A program made the translations under genes and the position numbers. Source: Oscillospiraceae bacterium (GTDB lineage: Bacteria > Bacillota > Clostridia > Oscillospirales > Ruminococcaceae). Taken from it: a stretch of 5,644 nucleotides of DNA. Positions 5,571 to 5,644 of the stretch are shown here, in pieces (positions within the stretch are counted from its first letter, which is position 1; every line of letters starts with the position of its first letter). Location: contig CAAGCE010000162.1 of NCBI GenBank assembly GCA_900768245.1, forward strand, positions 1 to 5,644, written 5' to 3'. The notes below the pieces were generated by a model. It was given only the letters and a program-made list of their open reading frames with translations, was not told the origin of the DNA and did not search any database.

Positions 5571-5644
5571 AACTCCCCAAGCGCATTCTAACAAAGCAAG
5601 CAAAACAAAAAGAAGAAAAGCAAAACTAACAAATCAAAAGCGCA
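5571..5644. other. A-rich non-coding end of window
   Basis: After the right repeat the plus strand becomes strongly A-rich with few Ts (words such as AAAGCAAGCAAAACAAAAAG). I see no start codon with a ribosome binding site, no hairpin and no RNA gene. It may be the approach to a neighbouring gene or a further part of the repeat unit. Confidence 0.3.

Noticed and set aside
5304..5591. Plus-strand 95-codon open frame after the MATE gene
   Set aside because: It starts inside the MATE coding end, crosses a strong terminator and the dispersed repeat, lacks a ribosome binding site and resembles no protein I know.

Overview
The window looks like an ordinary chromosomal segment from an anaerobic Clostridia-type Bacillota. 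The best guess is a Ruminococcus-like member of the Oscillospiraceae. The basis is moderate G+C with AT-rich intergenic DNA, strong AGGAGG-type ribosome binding sites, consensus sigma-A promoters, hairpin/U-tract terminators, and a dispersed intergenic repeat (AAGTTTCGGTCAAGCC... with AAGCCTT/AAGGCTT hairpins) of a style I associate with Ruminococcus genomes. The taxonomic assignment is inference, not a database result.

Layout. 1-119: one copy of the dispersed repeat, minus orientation. 202-384: a complete tRNA-Thr(GGU) unit on the minus strand, with a perfect TTGACA-17-TATAAT promoter, a CCA-encoding tRNA and a hairpin terminator. 406-2638: the promoter and full coding region of tex, a conserved RNA-binding transcription accessory protein, on the plus strand and divergent from the tRNA. 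2645-2764: a compact nested inverted-repeat element between the convergent ends of tex and the next gene. 2782-3666: a LysR-family regulator on the minus strand. 3821-5323: a MATE-family multidrug/cation antiporter on the plus strand, divergent from the LysR gene across a 154-bp shared control region. 5344-5393: the MATE terminator. 5487-5570: a second copy of the dispersed repeat, inverted relative to the first.

How the genes relate. tRNA-Thr and tex are housekeeping units with separate, back-to-back promoters. The LysR/MATE pair has the classic layout in which a LysR-type regulator controls its divergent neighbour. Spaced ATATC-type motifs overlap the MATE promoter, so effector-dependent control of the exporter is a reasonable hypothesis, but no ligand or substrate can be read from the sequence. 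tex and the LysR/MATE module are not functionally linked in any visible way.

I do not see a clearly new multi-gene system here. The most unusual items are the roughly 50-residue cytoplasmic tail of the MATE protein, built from eleven tandem four-residue [V/I]xx[E/D/K/Q] units; the modular inverted repeats that bracket the gene cluster; and the cruciform-like element at 2645-2764.
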